Assembly: GCF_001971705.1 (NCBI RefSeq)
Contig: NZ_CP019327.1
Span: 62,001 to 126,000, forward strand
DNA: 64,000 nucleotides
Origin: Natronorubrum daqingense
GTDB lineage: Archaea; Halobacteriota; Halobacteria; Halobacteriales; Natrialbaceae
Reading direction: 5' to 3'
Within the stretch, counting starts at the first letter, position 1; each line of letters starts with the position of its first letter. A program made the translations under genes and the position numbers. Below, in pieces: positions 51,537 to 60,648 of this stretch. The notes beneath the pieces are model-generated. The model was not told the origin of the DNA. It saw only the letters and a program-made list of their open reading frames with translations, and searched no databases.

Positions 51537-53504
51537 ATGACTGAACTCGGCGGATTCCAAGACAGGGTCGCCCGCGTCGACCTCTCGGATGGCTCGGTCG
51601 CCTACGAATCGATCGACGAGGACGACGCGAAACAGTATATCGGGGCGCGAGGGCTGGGGGTCAAGTACGTCTTCGAACAGGGCGTCGACGTCGACCCGCT
51701 CGGGCCGGACAACCTGCTCGCGTTCATGAACGGCCCGTTGTCGGGCACGCAGGTGACCATGAGCGGTCGAATCGCCGTCTGTACGAAGTCGCCACTGACC
51801 GGTACCGTCACCGACAGCCACCACGGCGGCTGGTCCGGCGCGCGACTCAAGTGGGCCGGCTTCGACGGCTTACTCTTCGAAGGCGAAGCCGACGAGCCCG
51901 TGTACGCCGTCGTCGAGGACGGCGAGGTCGAACTCCGGGACGCCTCGGACGTGTGGGGAAGTGGGTTCCACGAGACTCGCGACGCACTCGAGGCGGAAGT
52001 CAAGGGCTCCTACGGCAAGAACCTGAGTATCATGGGGATCGGCCCCGGCGGCGAGAACGAGGTGAAGTACGCCTGCATCATGAACGAGGACGATCGGGCC
52101 TCCGGTCGGGGCGGAACGGGCTGTGTCATGGGCTCGAAGAACCTCAAAGCCGTCGTCGTCAAGTCCACCACGAAGATGCCCCAGCCTGCGGACCCGGAGA
52201 CGTTCAAGGAAGGCCACCAGCAGGCCATGCAGGCGATCACGGAGTCCGAAGTCACGGCACCCAACGAGGGCGGACTCTCGATGTACGGCACGAACGTCCT
52301 GATGAACGTCGGCGAGGAAATGGACGGCCTCCCGACGAAAAACGCCCAATACACCTCGACCGAAGCTATGCGCGACGCCGAAGGTGTCGATATCGACGCC
52401 GAACGCGTCTCCGGCGAGAACGTCCGCGAGAACATCCTCGTCGACGAACCGACCTGTCACTCCTGTCCCGTCGCCTGCAAGAAGGAAGTCGAAGTCACCG
52501 CGATGCACAAAGGCGAGGAGATGAACGTCCGCACGGAGTCCTACGAGTACGAATCCGCCTACGCGCTCGGGCCGAACTCCGGACACACGGACCGCGACGC
52601 CGTCGCCCTCATGATCGACCGCTGTAACGACATGGGCCTGGATACCATCGAGGCGGGCAACATGATGGCCATGGCGATGGAGATGACTGAACAGGACAAA
52701 CTCGAGGACATCGGTACCGACGGGCAGAGCCCGTCCGCTCGTGAGACTGAGTCCCACGCTGGCCTCGAGTGGGGCGATTACGAGACGATGATCGACATGA
52801 TCGAACAAATTGCCCGCCGCGAGGGTGACCTCGCGGACCTCCTCGCAGAAGGGCCACGCCGGGTCGCCGAGGCGAAAGACGCCCACGACAACTCGCTGGC
52901 GGTCAAGGGCCAGACCATCGCGGCGTACGACCCGCGAGCCCTGAAGGGGATGGGTATCGGCTACGCCACCTCGAACCGCGGAGCCTGTCACCTGCGCGGG
53001 TACACCCCCGCAGCCGAGATTCTCGGCATCCCGGAGAAGGTCGACCCCTACGAGTACGAGGGGAAGGGCGAACTCACGGCGGCCTTCCAGGACCTTCACG
53101 CCATCTCAGACAGCTTCGACATCTGCAAGTTCAACGCTTTCGCCGAAGGCATCGAGGAGTACGTCCTCCAGTACAACGGCATGACCGGCCTGGACGTGAG
53201 CGAGGACGACCTTCTCGAGGCCGGCGAACGGATCTACAACCTCGAACGGTACTACAACAACCTCGCCGGTTTCGACGGCAGCGACGACTCGTTGCCCGAG
53301 CGCTTCCTCGAGGACGGCATCCGGGGCCAGGGCGCGAGCGAGGGCGAGTACTGCGAACTCGAGGAGATGAAAGAAGAGTACTACGACCACCGCGGCTGGG
53401 TCGACGGCGTCGTCCCGGACGAGAAACTCGAGGAACTCGGCATCGACCTCGGGCCCGGAACTGGTGTTTCGGCGGGCGATTCTGCGGCACCGGCCGACGA
53501 CTGA
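51537..53504 (+). CDS. aor: Tungsten aldehyde ferredoxin oxidoreductase
   Basis: 655 residues. Oxidises aldehydes to acids with tungstopterin and reduces ferredoxin. N-terminal AFOR_N domain (1-210) with LAFMNGPLSGTQVTMSGRIAV and SHHGGWSGARLKWAGFDGLLF pterin-binding parts. The 4Fe-4S cysteines are CHSCPVACKK near 306-315 and DSFDICKFNAF near 523. Also NRGACHLRGYTPAAEI. It resembles haloarchaeal AOR-family enzymes; an exact aldehyde is not readable. A T5 run follows 26 nt after the stop. Confidence 0.94.
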   Translation: MTELGGFQDRVARVDLSDGSVAYESIDEDDAKQYIGARGLGVKYVFEQGVDVDPLGPDNLLAFMNGPLSGTQVTMSGRIAVCTKSPLTGTVTDSHHGGWSGARLKWAGFDGLLFEGEADEPVYAVVEDGEVELRDASDVWGSGFHETRDALEAEVKGSYGKNLSIMGIGPGGENEVKYACIMNEDDRASGRGGTGCVMGSKNLKAVVVKSTTKMPQPADPETFKEGHQQAMQAITESEVTAPNEGGLSMYGTNVLMNVGEEMDGLPTKNAQYTSTEAMRDAEGVDIDAERVSGENVRENILVDEPTCHSCPVACKKEVEVTAMHKGEEMNVRTESYEYESAYALGPNSGHTDRDAVALMIDRCNDMGLDTIEAGNMMAMAMEMTEQDKLEDIGTDGQSPSARETESHAGLEWGDYETMIDMIEQIARREGDLADLLAEGPRRVAEAKDAHDNSLAVKGQTIAAYDPRALKGMGIGYATSNRGACHLRGYTPAAEILGIPEKVDPYEYEGKGELTAAFQDLHAISDSFDICKFNAFAEGIEEYVLQYNGMTGLDVSEDDLLEAGERIYNLERYYNNLAGFDGSDDSLPERFLEDGIRGQGASEGEYCELEEMKEEYYDHRGWVDGVVPDEKLEELGIDLGPGTGVSAGDSAAPADD

Positions 53505-53529
53505 AGCCGCTCGCTTCCGACCGTCTCCG

Positions 53530-53535
53530 TTTTTG
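53530..53535 (+). terminator. T-run after AOR
   Basis: CGTTTTTGATTC about 26 nt after the aor stop, a plausible U-rich archaeal terminator. Confidence 0.35.
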
Positions 53536-53602
53536 ATTCTTCGAACTGGTCGATATGAACCTAGTCCGCCACCTGATAATATTCTCGAGTAGCGACCGCG
53601 TC

Positions 53603-53992
53603 TCAGTCGTCGGCGACGGTGAACGACGGTTCGGAATCAGCGTTCGCCGTCGGTTCAGTCACTTCGAGGTCGATGGTGCCGCCGCCGACCGACACCTGCA
53701 CGTCGTCGAAACAGGTTCGGTACTCCGTCGCGTGCTTCCCCGAGGTGTTAATCCGAACGTACGACTCGAGGAGCCCCGCCTCGGCCAGTTGCTCGACTTT
53801 ACGGTACGCCGTCGAGGCCGGAATTTCACACCGCTCGGAAAGTTCCGTTGCGGTGAGCGACTTCGCGCTCGTCGCCTCGAGAATCGCCCGGCACGCGTCG
53901 TCGCTGAGCACCTCGAGTACCGTTTCGGCGTCGATTTCGTCCTCAAGTGCACTCCCGTCTCGCTCCGTCGTGGTGATCGTCGGGGTCGTCAT
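53603..53992 (-). CDS. Winged-helix regulator (ArsR-like)
   Basis: 129 residues from ATG at 53992. Core: DIDAETVLEVLSDDACRAILEATSAKSLTATELSERCEIPASTAYRKVEQLAEAGLL, a helix-turn-helix with wing, then a beta-rich C-terminus (EYRTCFDDVQVSVGGGTIDLEV). An in-frame ATG at 54034 adds 14 residues and is less likely. It is convergent with aor, so it is a candidate regulator of aor. Confidence 0.85.
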   Translation of the reverse strand: MTTPTITTTERDGSALEDEIDAETVLEVLSDDACRAILEATSAKSLTATELSERCEIPASTAYRKVEQLAEAGLLESYVRINTSGKHATEYRTCFDDVQVSVGGGTIDLEVTEPTANADSEPSFTVADD

Positions 53993-54212
53993 TATCTCAT
54001 CGTACGAAGTGGGCCACCACGAGTCGTCTCCCACTAAATACAGGGTGTTTTATATGGGGTCGCCTATCTGGTCTCGAATCGGGGACTACTGACGCTGAGG
54101 GGCCGTCGACGTCTGTAGCGACCGCCCGATCCGCCTCGCGATACGAGCGAGCGCCATCGATCTCCGGCGCCGGGCACAGCGTTTAGGAGGGTCGCCTTCC
54201 CACCACTACTCG

Positions 54213-54875
54213 ATGGCGTCGGGAATCCGTGCCGAAGTGAAGATCGACGATCCGGACGGCTGTGTCGTCACGACGGTCGCCGGTTCCACCGACGGGTCCG
54301 TCACCTCCGTCTCGAAGAGTGCGAACCCCGACGCGCCCGAGCGCGTCACCGAGGAGTTCATGCTCGAGAGCGAAACTGACGTCGACTCGGTCGACACCGA
54401 CGTCGATCTCTCGTCGATTTTCTCCTACGGCTCGAGCGACGTCTACCGATTCACGCGTGCGCTCGATCGGGAGTGCCCCTGCGGGTGGATCGAACGACAC
54501 GACTCGCCCGTCGTCGACGTCCGCGCACGGGGGAGTGCGCTGTACCTCACGTTTCACGCCGCAGATATGAGCGCACTGCAGGCGATCATCGGCGACCTCA
54601 AAACTCACTGCTCGAACCTCGACGTGCAACGACTCCTCCAAACCCAGCAAGGTCGGACCGAACAGCACCTCGTCTACGTCGACCGAAACACGTTGACGAC
54701 GCGCCAACTCGAGGTCCTCGAGACGGCCCACCGAATGGGCTACTTCGAGCACCCGAAACGGGCGAACGCCGGCGAGGTCGCCGCGGCGCTCGACATCACC
54801 AGCACCACGTTCACCGAACACCTCGCAGCAGCCCAGACGAAACTCCTCGATGCAATTCTCGCCTACGACGAGTGA
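54213..54875 (+). CDS. Bat-type helix-turn-helix regulator (HTH_10)
   Basis: 220 residues. N-terminal sensor region (1-155) and a C-terminal HTH_10 domain: LTTRQLEVLETAHRMGYFEHP, ANAGEVAAALDITSTTFTEHLAAAQTKLLDA. This is the DNA-binding domain of bacterio-opsin activator-like proteins, common in haloarchaea. Target unknown. A short upstream stretch has GTTTAGGAGGG. Confidence 0.88.
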   Translation: MASGIRAEVKIDDPDGCVVTTVAGSTDGSVTSVSKSANPDAPERVTEEFMLESETDVDSVDTDVDLSSIFSYGSSDVYRFTRALDRECPCGWIERHDSPVVDVRARGSALYLTFHAADMSALQAIIGDLKTHCSNLDVQRLLQTQQGRTEQHLVYVDRNTLTTRQLEVLETAHRMGYFEHPKRANAGEVAAALDITSTTFTEHLAAAQTKLLDAILAYDE

Positions 54876-55012
54876 CTCTCGCTCACGAATCAGGGATCAA
54901 GAACGCTTCGGGAGCTACTGGCATTCGGTGGTGAACCGCAGCCCTATATATACCGACCGCACAGTTGTGAACAGAGACACGCGTCACGATAACTCGGACA
55001 CCCGCCTCGCTC

Positions 55013-55174
55013 ATGAGTAGATTCGAATTCACCTGTCCCGACTGCACGCAAGTAATCGAGGTCAACGACTCGATGCGAGAAGCCACGCTGACGCACGGCT
55101 GTCCAGTTTGCGGCGCTGACGTGACGCAGGAAGCCTTCGACGCCACGCGGTCACAGTCCCCTTCTCGCGATTAA
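55013..55174 (+). CDS. DUF7560-type small zinc-ribbon protein
   Basis: 53 residues: MSRFEFTCPDCTQVIEVND, then CPVCGADVTQEAF. Two CxxC pairs (CPDC at 8-11, CPVC at 30-33) bind zinc, as in DUF7560. Its stop overlaps the 3' end of the convergent pyridoxamine oxidase-like gene by 4 nt. ATG at 55013. Confidence 0.8.
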   Translation: MSRFEFTCPDCTQVIEVNDSMREATLTHGCPVCGADVTQEAFDATRSQSPSRD

Positions 55175-55620
55175 TCTCGCTCGACGTCCGTCCGTCGGCC
55201 GTTCAGCGAGTCCGGCTCGAGTCGGTACAGTTCGATGTCGAGGTCGGCCTTCGACTGCGCCCAAATTTCGAACAGCGGGCGCTTCGCCTCTCCGTACTGG
55301 GCGATCTGTTCGGGCGTCAACGCCGACGGCGGAACGTTCTCGAGTGACCCCGTGGCGATGATGCTTCGATAGGTCGAGCCGTGCTCGTCGTAGACGACGA
55401 GTCGCGCACTCGGGGAGGACTCGAGGTACTCCCGTTTCTCGCTGTTCGGCGTCGACACCAACCGCAGATAGAAGGCACGATCCTCCTCGTCGTAGCCGTA
55501 GGAGATGGGGATCGCGTACGGATCGTCGGTCCGCGCGAGTGAGAGGACACCCGTTTCGTGGCGGCCAAGGAAGTCGTCAACCGCCGCGTCGGACATCTCG
55601 GTTTCCTGGTCGATAGCCAT
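55171..55620 (-). CDS. Pyridoxamine 5'-phosphate oxidase-family protein
   Basis: 149 residues, FMN-binding split barrel. GVLSLARTDDPYAIPISYGYDEEDRAFYLRLVSTPNSEKREYLESSPSARLVVYD follows the family order. Such haloarchaeal proteins are F420- or FMN-dependent reductases of unknown substrate. ATG at 55620. Confidence 0.85.
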   Translation of the reverse strand: MAIDQETEMSDAAVDDFLGRHETGVLSLARTDDPYAIPISYGYDEEDRAFYLRLVSTPNSEKREYLESSPSARLVVYDEHGSTYRSIIATGSLENVPPSALTPEQIAQYGEAKRPLFEIWAQSKADLDIELYRLEPDSLNGRRTDVERD

Positions 55621-55700
55621 CGTCTCAGTGTGGGACGATGGAAGAACACGCTCTTTATAGTTGCCATCGGCGTCCGGTTGCGTTCGACCCCCGTGAGACG

Positions 55701-56108
55701 CTACGCTGTCGAATCTGAGGACGACGACGACTCCGACGGCTCCGACGGGTCACCAGTCGCGATACAGACCGGCGCACGAATCTCGAGTGTGGTCTCGAAC
55801 TCCGCCTCGCGGTCGCTCCGACGGCCAATTCGTCCGAATTGCTCCTCGTGTGCGCGTCGTACCGCCGAGAGCTCTCGATCGCCGAACTCGAGTTCTGCAC
55901 CGATGTCCGTCCAGTGGTCTGAGTCGACCAAAAACACCTCGCGTTCATCGCTCGCGTAACAGCGTTCGTACGACCGACGGTATCGCTCGAGTGCCGGTCC
56001 CAGCGTGGCTTGAACCTGATCGACGAGCGTCGGCAGTCGCTCCGGGGGGATGCTCGCCTTGGCAGCCGCGAGCAAGAGTACCTGCCCCTCGATCGGTTCT
56101 CCAGGCAT
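55701..56108 (-). CDS. Haloarchaeal conserved protein, second of a two-gene unit
   Basis: A 135-residue acidic protein of unrecognised family: MPGEPIEGQVLLLAAAKASIPPERLP, with helical segments (YRRSYERCYASDEREVF), a Trp-containing VDSDHWTDIGAELEF stretch and a Ser/Asp tail. It starts one base after the upstream gene stops, so the pair is probably an operon. No known domain. Confidence 0.7.
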   Translation of the reverse strand: MPGEPIEGQVLLLAAAKASIPPERLPTLVDQVQATLGPALERYRRSYERCYASDEREVFLVDSDHWTDIGAELEFGDRELSAVRRAHEEQFGRIGRRSDREAEFETTLEIRAPVCIATGDPSEPSESSSSSDSTA

Positions 56109-56381
56109 TCACCCACCCGCTCGCATCGCTTTCTGCGCAAATCGGTCGACGAGCGACTCGAGGTCGTCAGCGTCTCCCTCGCTCGTCGCTTCGAAGACAA
56201 CTGTCACTTCGGTCAGCGTCAGCGAGGGCCCGATACCGACCGTCTCCGAGGAAACCGTGGCCGTCCACTCCGGTCCCTCGACGGTATCGTCGGCGACTTG
56301 TTCGCCACCGAGATTTCCCAGATACCGGATCGCGAGTCGCTCGGAGATGCCCCGAAACGATCGCTCGACGCGCGTTGTCAT
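56109..56381 (-). CDS. Haloarchaeal conserved protein, first of a two-gene unit
   Basis: 90 residues from ATG at 56381: MTTRVERSFRGISERLAIRYLGNLGGEQVADDTVEG, beta-rich middle (SSETVGIGPSLTLTEVTVVFE), C-terminal helix ending QKAMRAGG. The ferredoxin-like strand/helix pattern and Gly-Gly end are notable but unassigned. Abuts the next gene exactly. Confidence 0.7.
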   Translation of the reverse strand: MTTRVERSFRGISERLAIRYLGNLGGEQVADDTVEGPEWTATVSSETVGIGPSLTLTEVTVVFEATSEGDADDLESLVDRFAQKAMRAGG

Positions 56382-56466
56382 ACACCTGCGTTCGGCGGCT
56401 ATCCCGATAAATCCGCCCGCTGCCTCGCGATGTCTCCGTTTCACGCTGTCCCACCACCGTCGTCGA

Positions 56467-56886
56467 TCAGAGGACGGCTCTGAACGCGACGACGCCGAGG
56501 ACGCCCGCACACAGCGCCAGCAGGATACTCTCGGTTTTCCACATCACCACCAGGACGACCCCCGCCGCGCCCCACTCTGCTGGCCCGCCGGCCGCGAGTT
56601 CCGGCCCGAGCACGGCGATCACGACCGCACCGGGCAAGACGGTGAGTCCGGCCTCGAGGCGCTCGCTCACCTCGATTTTGCGGATGAACCAGATGCCCCC
56701 GACCTTCGCGATCACCGTGACGATCGTCATCGCCAGAATCACGCCGACGACGAGCGGATCGAGCGAGAGTGCGCTCGGGACGACGGACTCGAGCGGTGTG
56801 GCTCCCGCTGTGCTCACCGTCTGCGCCGGGCCCGCTGCTTCCGGTATCGTTCCCGTCCGGACGAACGAACTGGTCTCAGCGATCAT
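56467..56886 (-). CDS. azlD: Branched-chain amino acid exporter subunit AzlD
   Basis: 139 residues with four helices (LSLDPLVVGVILAMTIVTVIAKVGGIWF and later ones), typical of AzlD, the small partner of AzlC, with an N-terminal hydrophilic extension of ~40 residues. Overlaps azlC by 11 nt, so a coupled pair. Confidence 0.9.
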   Translation of the reverse strand: MIAETSSFVRTGTIPEAAGPAQTVSTAGATPLESVVPSALSLDPLVVGVILAMTIVTVIAKVGGIWFIRKIEVSERLEAGLTVLPGAVVIAVLGPELAAGGPAEWGAAGVVLVVMWKTESILLALCAGVLGVVAFRAVL

Positions 56887-57664
56887 GGCGGATCACCTCG
56901 AGGGCGGCGGCAGCTAATCCGCCGATGAGGATGTACCACCGGCCCGGTAACACGTTCGCGGCGATGATGCTCGTTGCGAGCGCGACGAGCCACGGAACGA
57001 GCGAGGATTTCCCCTCCCAGAGCTCTGCTGCGAGCGCGACGAAGACCGCCGCGAGGACGAAATCGAAGCCGTAGCGTTCGGGTTCGCCGACCGACTCGCC
57101 GGCGAAGACCCCGAGGACGGTCGAGCCAACCCAGAACAGCCAGAGGACGATGCCACTCCCGAGCAAGAACGCGCCGCGGCCGCTTCCGGACTTGAGTTCA
57201 CGCATCGTCAGCGCCCAGTTCTCGTCGGCCATCACGAGCAGACTGCCGTAGATTTGCGTCGGCGAGAGGTGGCGAAACCAGGGCTGTAACGCCGCCCCCA
57301 TCAACGAGTAGCGCAGGTTGACCGCGAACGTCGTCGCGACGATTGCCGCGATCGGAATCGGGTCCGCCCAGAGTTCGACGGCGATAATCTGGGATGCGCC
57401 GGCTAACACCGTCGCACTCATCAACGCGGCTTCCGCGACGCTCAAGCCGGCCTGATTCGCGAGGACGCCGAACGCGATTCCGTAGCCGCCGACGCCGATC
57501 GCGATCGGCGTGCCGGTGAGGATTCCCGCGCGGATTCCGTCCCACCGGAATGTCACGTCGTCGTCCGATGGCGTTTTCACCGGATCCGTCGGCTCGCCGT
57601 CGACCGCGTGGTCACTCGAGACGCTCGAGAGAGAGTCACCCGGGTCGTTGTCGTTCGCACTCAC
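56876..57664 (-). CDS. azlC: Branched-chain amino acid exporter subunit AzlC
   Basis: 262 residues from GTG at 57664. Disordered acidic N-terminus (1-40), then the AzlC core: GIRAGILTGTPIAIGVGGYGIAFGVLANQAGLS, LMSATVLAGASQIIAVELWADP, VNLRYSLMGAALQPWF. Exports branched-chain amino acids or analogues with AzlD. Confidence 0.9.
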   Translation of the reverse strand: MSANDNDPGDSLSSVSSDHAVDGEPTDPVKTPSDDDVTFRWDGIRAGILTGTPIAIGVGGYGIAFGVLANQAGLSVAEAALMSATVLAGASQIIAVELWADPIPIAAIVATTFAVNLRYSLMGAALQPWFRHLSPTQIYGSLLVMADENWALTMRELKSGSGRGAFLLGSGIVLWLFWVGSTVLGVFAGESVGEPERYGFDFVLAAVFVALAAELWEGKSSLVPWLVALATSIIAANVLPGRWYILIGGLAAAALEVIRHDR

Positions 57665-57759
57665 TAGCGGAGATGACGTGCGCGCAACTAAATCGTTCTC
57701 GGAACCAGCCCGCCGTCGGATCGCGGGAGGGCGATTCGTCCGTTCTCGTCGCTCGAGAG

Positions 57760-57957
57760 CTACCGCCCGTACACCAAGAGAACCGCGGCGACGAGCGCGA
57801 GGAGTGGCCCGTACCACCGTTGACTGACGAGAAATACGACGATACCGGCCAGCACGCCCGTGAGCCCGAGAAAGACACACGCCTGTTCGAATCGCGTCCG
57901 GTGTTCGGGTCGATCGTGAACGTTCGAGACGACGTCGACGAGTAGGTCGAGGACCAT
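57760..57957 (-). CDS. Small two-helix membrane protein
   Basis: 65 residues: MVLDLLVDVVSNVHDRPEHRTRFEQA, then two hydrophobic helices (VFLGLTGVLAGIVVFLV and WYGPLLALVAAVLLVY). No known family; located between azlC and the SAMP gene. Confidence 0.5.
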   Translation of the reverse strand: MVLDLLVDVVSNVHDRPEHRTRFEQACVFLGLTGVLAGIVVFLVSQRWYGPLLALVAAVLLVYGR

Positions 57958-58042
57958 TTACTCGATCGACTATTCGCTATTCGATCATAATTTTTCCGCT
58001 ACAACTGGTGGATAATACGACAACTCAACTCCTCTCGCAGCG

Positions 58043-58333
58043 TTACCCACCCGCCACCGGCGGGAACACCGACAGTCGGTCGCCGTCCTCGAGTGGCGTC
58101 TCCGGCCCGTCCATGTGCGTCACGTCGCGGCCGTTCTTCAAGACGCTCAGTTGTGGCCGGATCGAGCGTCGCTCACCGTCCTCGTCGAGTAACTGCCCGT
58201 CGAGTCCTTCGTACTCGCCCTCGAGAGTCGAGAGCACGTCCCCGACGGCCATACCGTCGTCGAACGTCTCCTGTTTCTCTTTTTGCCCAACAGCCTCGCG
58301 GAAGGTCGCGAAAAAGCGCAACTCGAGTTCCAT
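58043..58333 (-). CDS. Ubiquitin-like SAMP / MoaD-like protein, Gly-Gly end
   Basis: 96 residues of beta-grasp fold: MELELRFFATFREAVGQKEK, DVLSTLEGEYEGLDGQLL, SVLKNGRDVTHMDGPETPLEDGDRLSVFPPVAGG. The protein ends in Gly-Gly after VA, as required for adenylation by UbaA (5484-6371) and for conjugation or sulfur carrying in molybdopterin or tRNA thiolation. It resembles SAMP1/MoaD. ATG at 58333 is favoured over an upstream start at 58387. Confidence 0.92.
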   Translation of the reverse strand: MELELRFFATFREAVGQKEKQETFDDGMAVGDVLSTLEGEYEGLDGQLLDEDGERRSIRPQLSVLKNGRDVTHMDGPETPLEDGDRLSVFPPVAGG

Positions 58334-58427
58334 ACCACACGGTTGTTGCTCGAGAGCATAAGTTCGGGTGGCCGCCGACCAGCACACACTCGACGACGAC
58401 GGCTGCGATGGCCACCCACGGAACTAC

Positions 58428-58769
58428 TCAGGTCGAGGACACCGTCGGTTCGGCCGTGTACGTCACCCCGTCGACCCCCGCTCGCTCGAGCACGTCGTGG
58501 ATCGTGTCGACACCGATCTCGGCGGCCTCCTCGCGGTCGCCGACGTCGAGTTCGACGGTCACCGAGACGGCGAACGCGATCGTGTAGGGCTCGAAGGGCG
58601 CTGTCGGGTGTTCGTCCACCTCGGCGTTCTCGACCTTCCAGTCGACGACGTGCTCGTCTTCCTCGAGGCCCGCCGCGAGTTCCTCGCGTGCGTCTTCTCG
58701 CGCCGTGGTCTCGCTGCCGCTGTGGAGCGTCCACCGACACCGTCCGGTTCGGGACACTGTAACCTCCAT
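58428..58769 (-). CDS. Haloarchaeal conserved protein, unassigned
   Basis: 113 residues, acidic, alternating strands and helices: MEVTVSRTGRCRWTLHSG, AREDAREELAAGLEEDEHVVDWKVENAEVDEHP, AEIGVDTIHDVLERAGVDGV. No domain recognised; ferredoxin-like topology is possible. Separated from the SAMP gene by 94 nt. Confidence 0.65.
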   Translation of the reverse strand: MEVTVSRTGRCRWTLHSGSETTAREDAREELAAGLEEDEHVVDWKVENAEVDEHPTAPFEPYTIAFAVSVTVELDVGDREEAAEIGVDTIHDVLERAGVDGVTYTAEPTVSST

Positions 58770-58881
58770 ACGTCCCGTACGCGCTCCGCGCTCGTGAACG
58801 CTGGCTTCGTTCTCAGATTCTCTCGATCGCTTCCCACGAAATCGCCGCTCTTCTGCGGGCAGACTGACTCGACCACGGCCG

Positions 58882-59268
58882 CTAGAGATCCTGCAGTCGA
58901 ATACCGTCCTCGACCAACCGCGCGTTTCGCTCGCGCTCGAGGTGTTCGCCCAGATCGTCGTGTGCGTGCAACTGCGCGATCACGTCCGCGTAGAGCGTTC
59001 GCCACGAAATCGCGTAAATCGGCGACTGGCCCCACGCCCGTAACTCCGGAACGAGGTCGTCGTATCGTTCGTATCGCTCCTCGAATCGATCGATCGCCTC
59101 GAGAACCCGACTCGCCGCCTCGCGGTCGTCTTCGGCGTCCGCAATCGCCCGGTTCAACCGTTGCTCCCAGTCTGCAACGGCCGTCTGCATATCCGACGCG
59201 ACGTGATCGTCGTCGGCCGGTAGTCGCTCGAGTACCGGCTTTGGCACGCCGAGTGAGAGTTCGTCCAT
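58882..59268 (-). CDS. Haloarchaeal conserved helical protein, unassigned
   Basis: 128 residues, mostly helical: MDELSLGVPKPVLERLPADDDH, VADWEQRLNRAIADAEDDREAASRVLEAIDRFEERYERYDDL, AWGQSPIYAISWRTLYADVIAQLHAH. No family recognised. Confidence 0.65.
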   Translation of the reverse strand: MDELSLGVPKPVLERLPADDDHVASDMQTAVADWEQRLNRAIADAEDDREAASRVLEAIDRFEERYERYDDLVPELRAWGQSPIYAISWRTLYADVIAQLHAHDDLGEHLERERNARLVEDGIRLQDL

Positions 59269-60648
59269 ATCGGCTGTAGGACGCCGTCTGGCAAGAAACT
59301 ACGGACGACGAGCCGGATGCTCCGTTCGACGCGTTCCGTCGTTCCTCTTCCCATTTGATAGCGCGACATGTGGTTTATCTTCCGTCGGTACCGCTCTCAA
59401 TAGCCTCGTTCTCCGCCAGTTCCCTCGGACCACTATCGGTAGCGTCCGCTCTTTCCACAAATTCTCGGGCTGGCCGTCCGTCACGACCGCTCGAGTAAGC
59501 GCGAACGCCATCTACTGGTCAATCGGGTCGTTCCGAGTGGTGGTTCACCCCTTCCGGATGGTGGTTTCGAGTCGGGTCGAACCTCGATCGATTCGGTGGC
59601 TCGTTCGCACTCACCGCTGCCACCTCAACACGAAATGGCTCCGCACGGTCGACCGGCGAACGAGCGGAGCTTTTCTACGGCAGTGCACCTCGACCGATCA
59701 CCGTCTCTCCGACTTCGCTGTCCCTCGTTCGATTGTCGCCTCGGAGCTATCGCTCTCGAAGCACACCCACACAATTCTGCCAGCTCCGTCGCCTACGGGC
59801 CCGCGTCATCGAATCGATACCATCGACGACGTCCCCTCTGAACGGGTAACACTCTGCAGCGGTGTTCTCCTTTCTGCGTGGCGAATTTTGGCTGCCAATC
59901 GTTTCCGAGAACGCGACCGTCGGCGGAGGGGTGGCGTATCGACGCTCGACTCCTGGGTTCGAGCCTTCAGTTCGGTATTCGCTGACTCTCGTGGGAACCC
60001 TCAGTTGCGGTCCAGCACGTCTTCACCAGCAATTCGAGTGGCCTCTCACGCACGTCCGTTGAGACCATCTCCAGACTCATTCTATTCGTGTTCTGTCATT
60101 TCGATTGAGGAGTGCAAACTGGGACGCTCTATCGACGTTCGAGTGGGTCGACCCGTCATTTCGACCAACTCGAATCGGGACGTTCCGGTCGTCGGTCGGC
60201 TGATCGTCTCTCGTTCGCGCTGAAAAGGCGCTCGACGGAGCAATCTCTCAGCGACACTGGCTTCGGAGACTCGAGGTGATCCCGACGCCATCGAGTCGTC
60301 CACTCGAAGCGCGGCGAGTTCGGATTTTGATCAGTTCGTTCGCGACCGATCCGCCATCACGCTCCACCCTCGAGTCGCGGTCGCCTCCGGTCGCCGCTTT
60401 CGATCGCGTTTCAAATTGCCCCTCGAGCGCCTCGAACACGATACAACAGGCGAATAAACCACATAGGGCGATATCGAATAGAGGTCGTTACGCCACTCGA
60501 GTCCTGTCGCGCCGACGAGCGAATTGCTCAACAGCCAAGTTACTGCGGTGACGACACCATCTTCGACAGACGTGCACTCGACGGCCGACACCGCTGAAAA
60601 TAGTATTCGTCGTACCGGCCAGTAGTGTAACCCGCTTGCGTCCGCTGC
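59269..60648. other. About 1.4 kb with no gene; inverted 11-mers
   Basis: The longest gene-free stretch in the window, next to the orc1/cdc6 side. Open frames (such as 59537-60223 plus) give Arg/Ser/His-rich, non-acidic products unlike other genes here. ATGTGGTTTAT at 59368-59378 and its exact complement ATAAACCACAT at 60454-60464 form a 1.1-kb-spaced inverted pair. It could be a decayed element, a regulatory region or an origin-proximal region; no ORB motif was recognised by eye. Confidence 0.5.

Noticed and set aside
51870-53099. 409-codon minus frame antisense to aldehyde ferredoxin oxidoreductase
   Set aside because: The plus frame has all AOR motifs; the minus one has none.
59537-60223. 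228-codon plus frame in the gene-free region
   Set aside because: Not acidic, Ser/Arg/His-rich, no homology-like motif, no promoter; probably chance.
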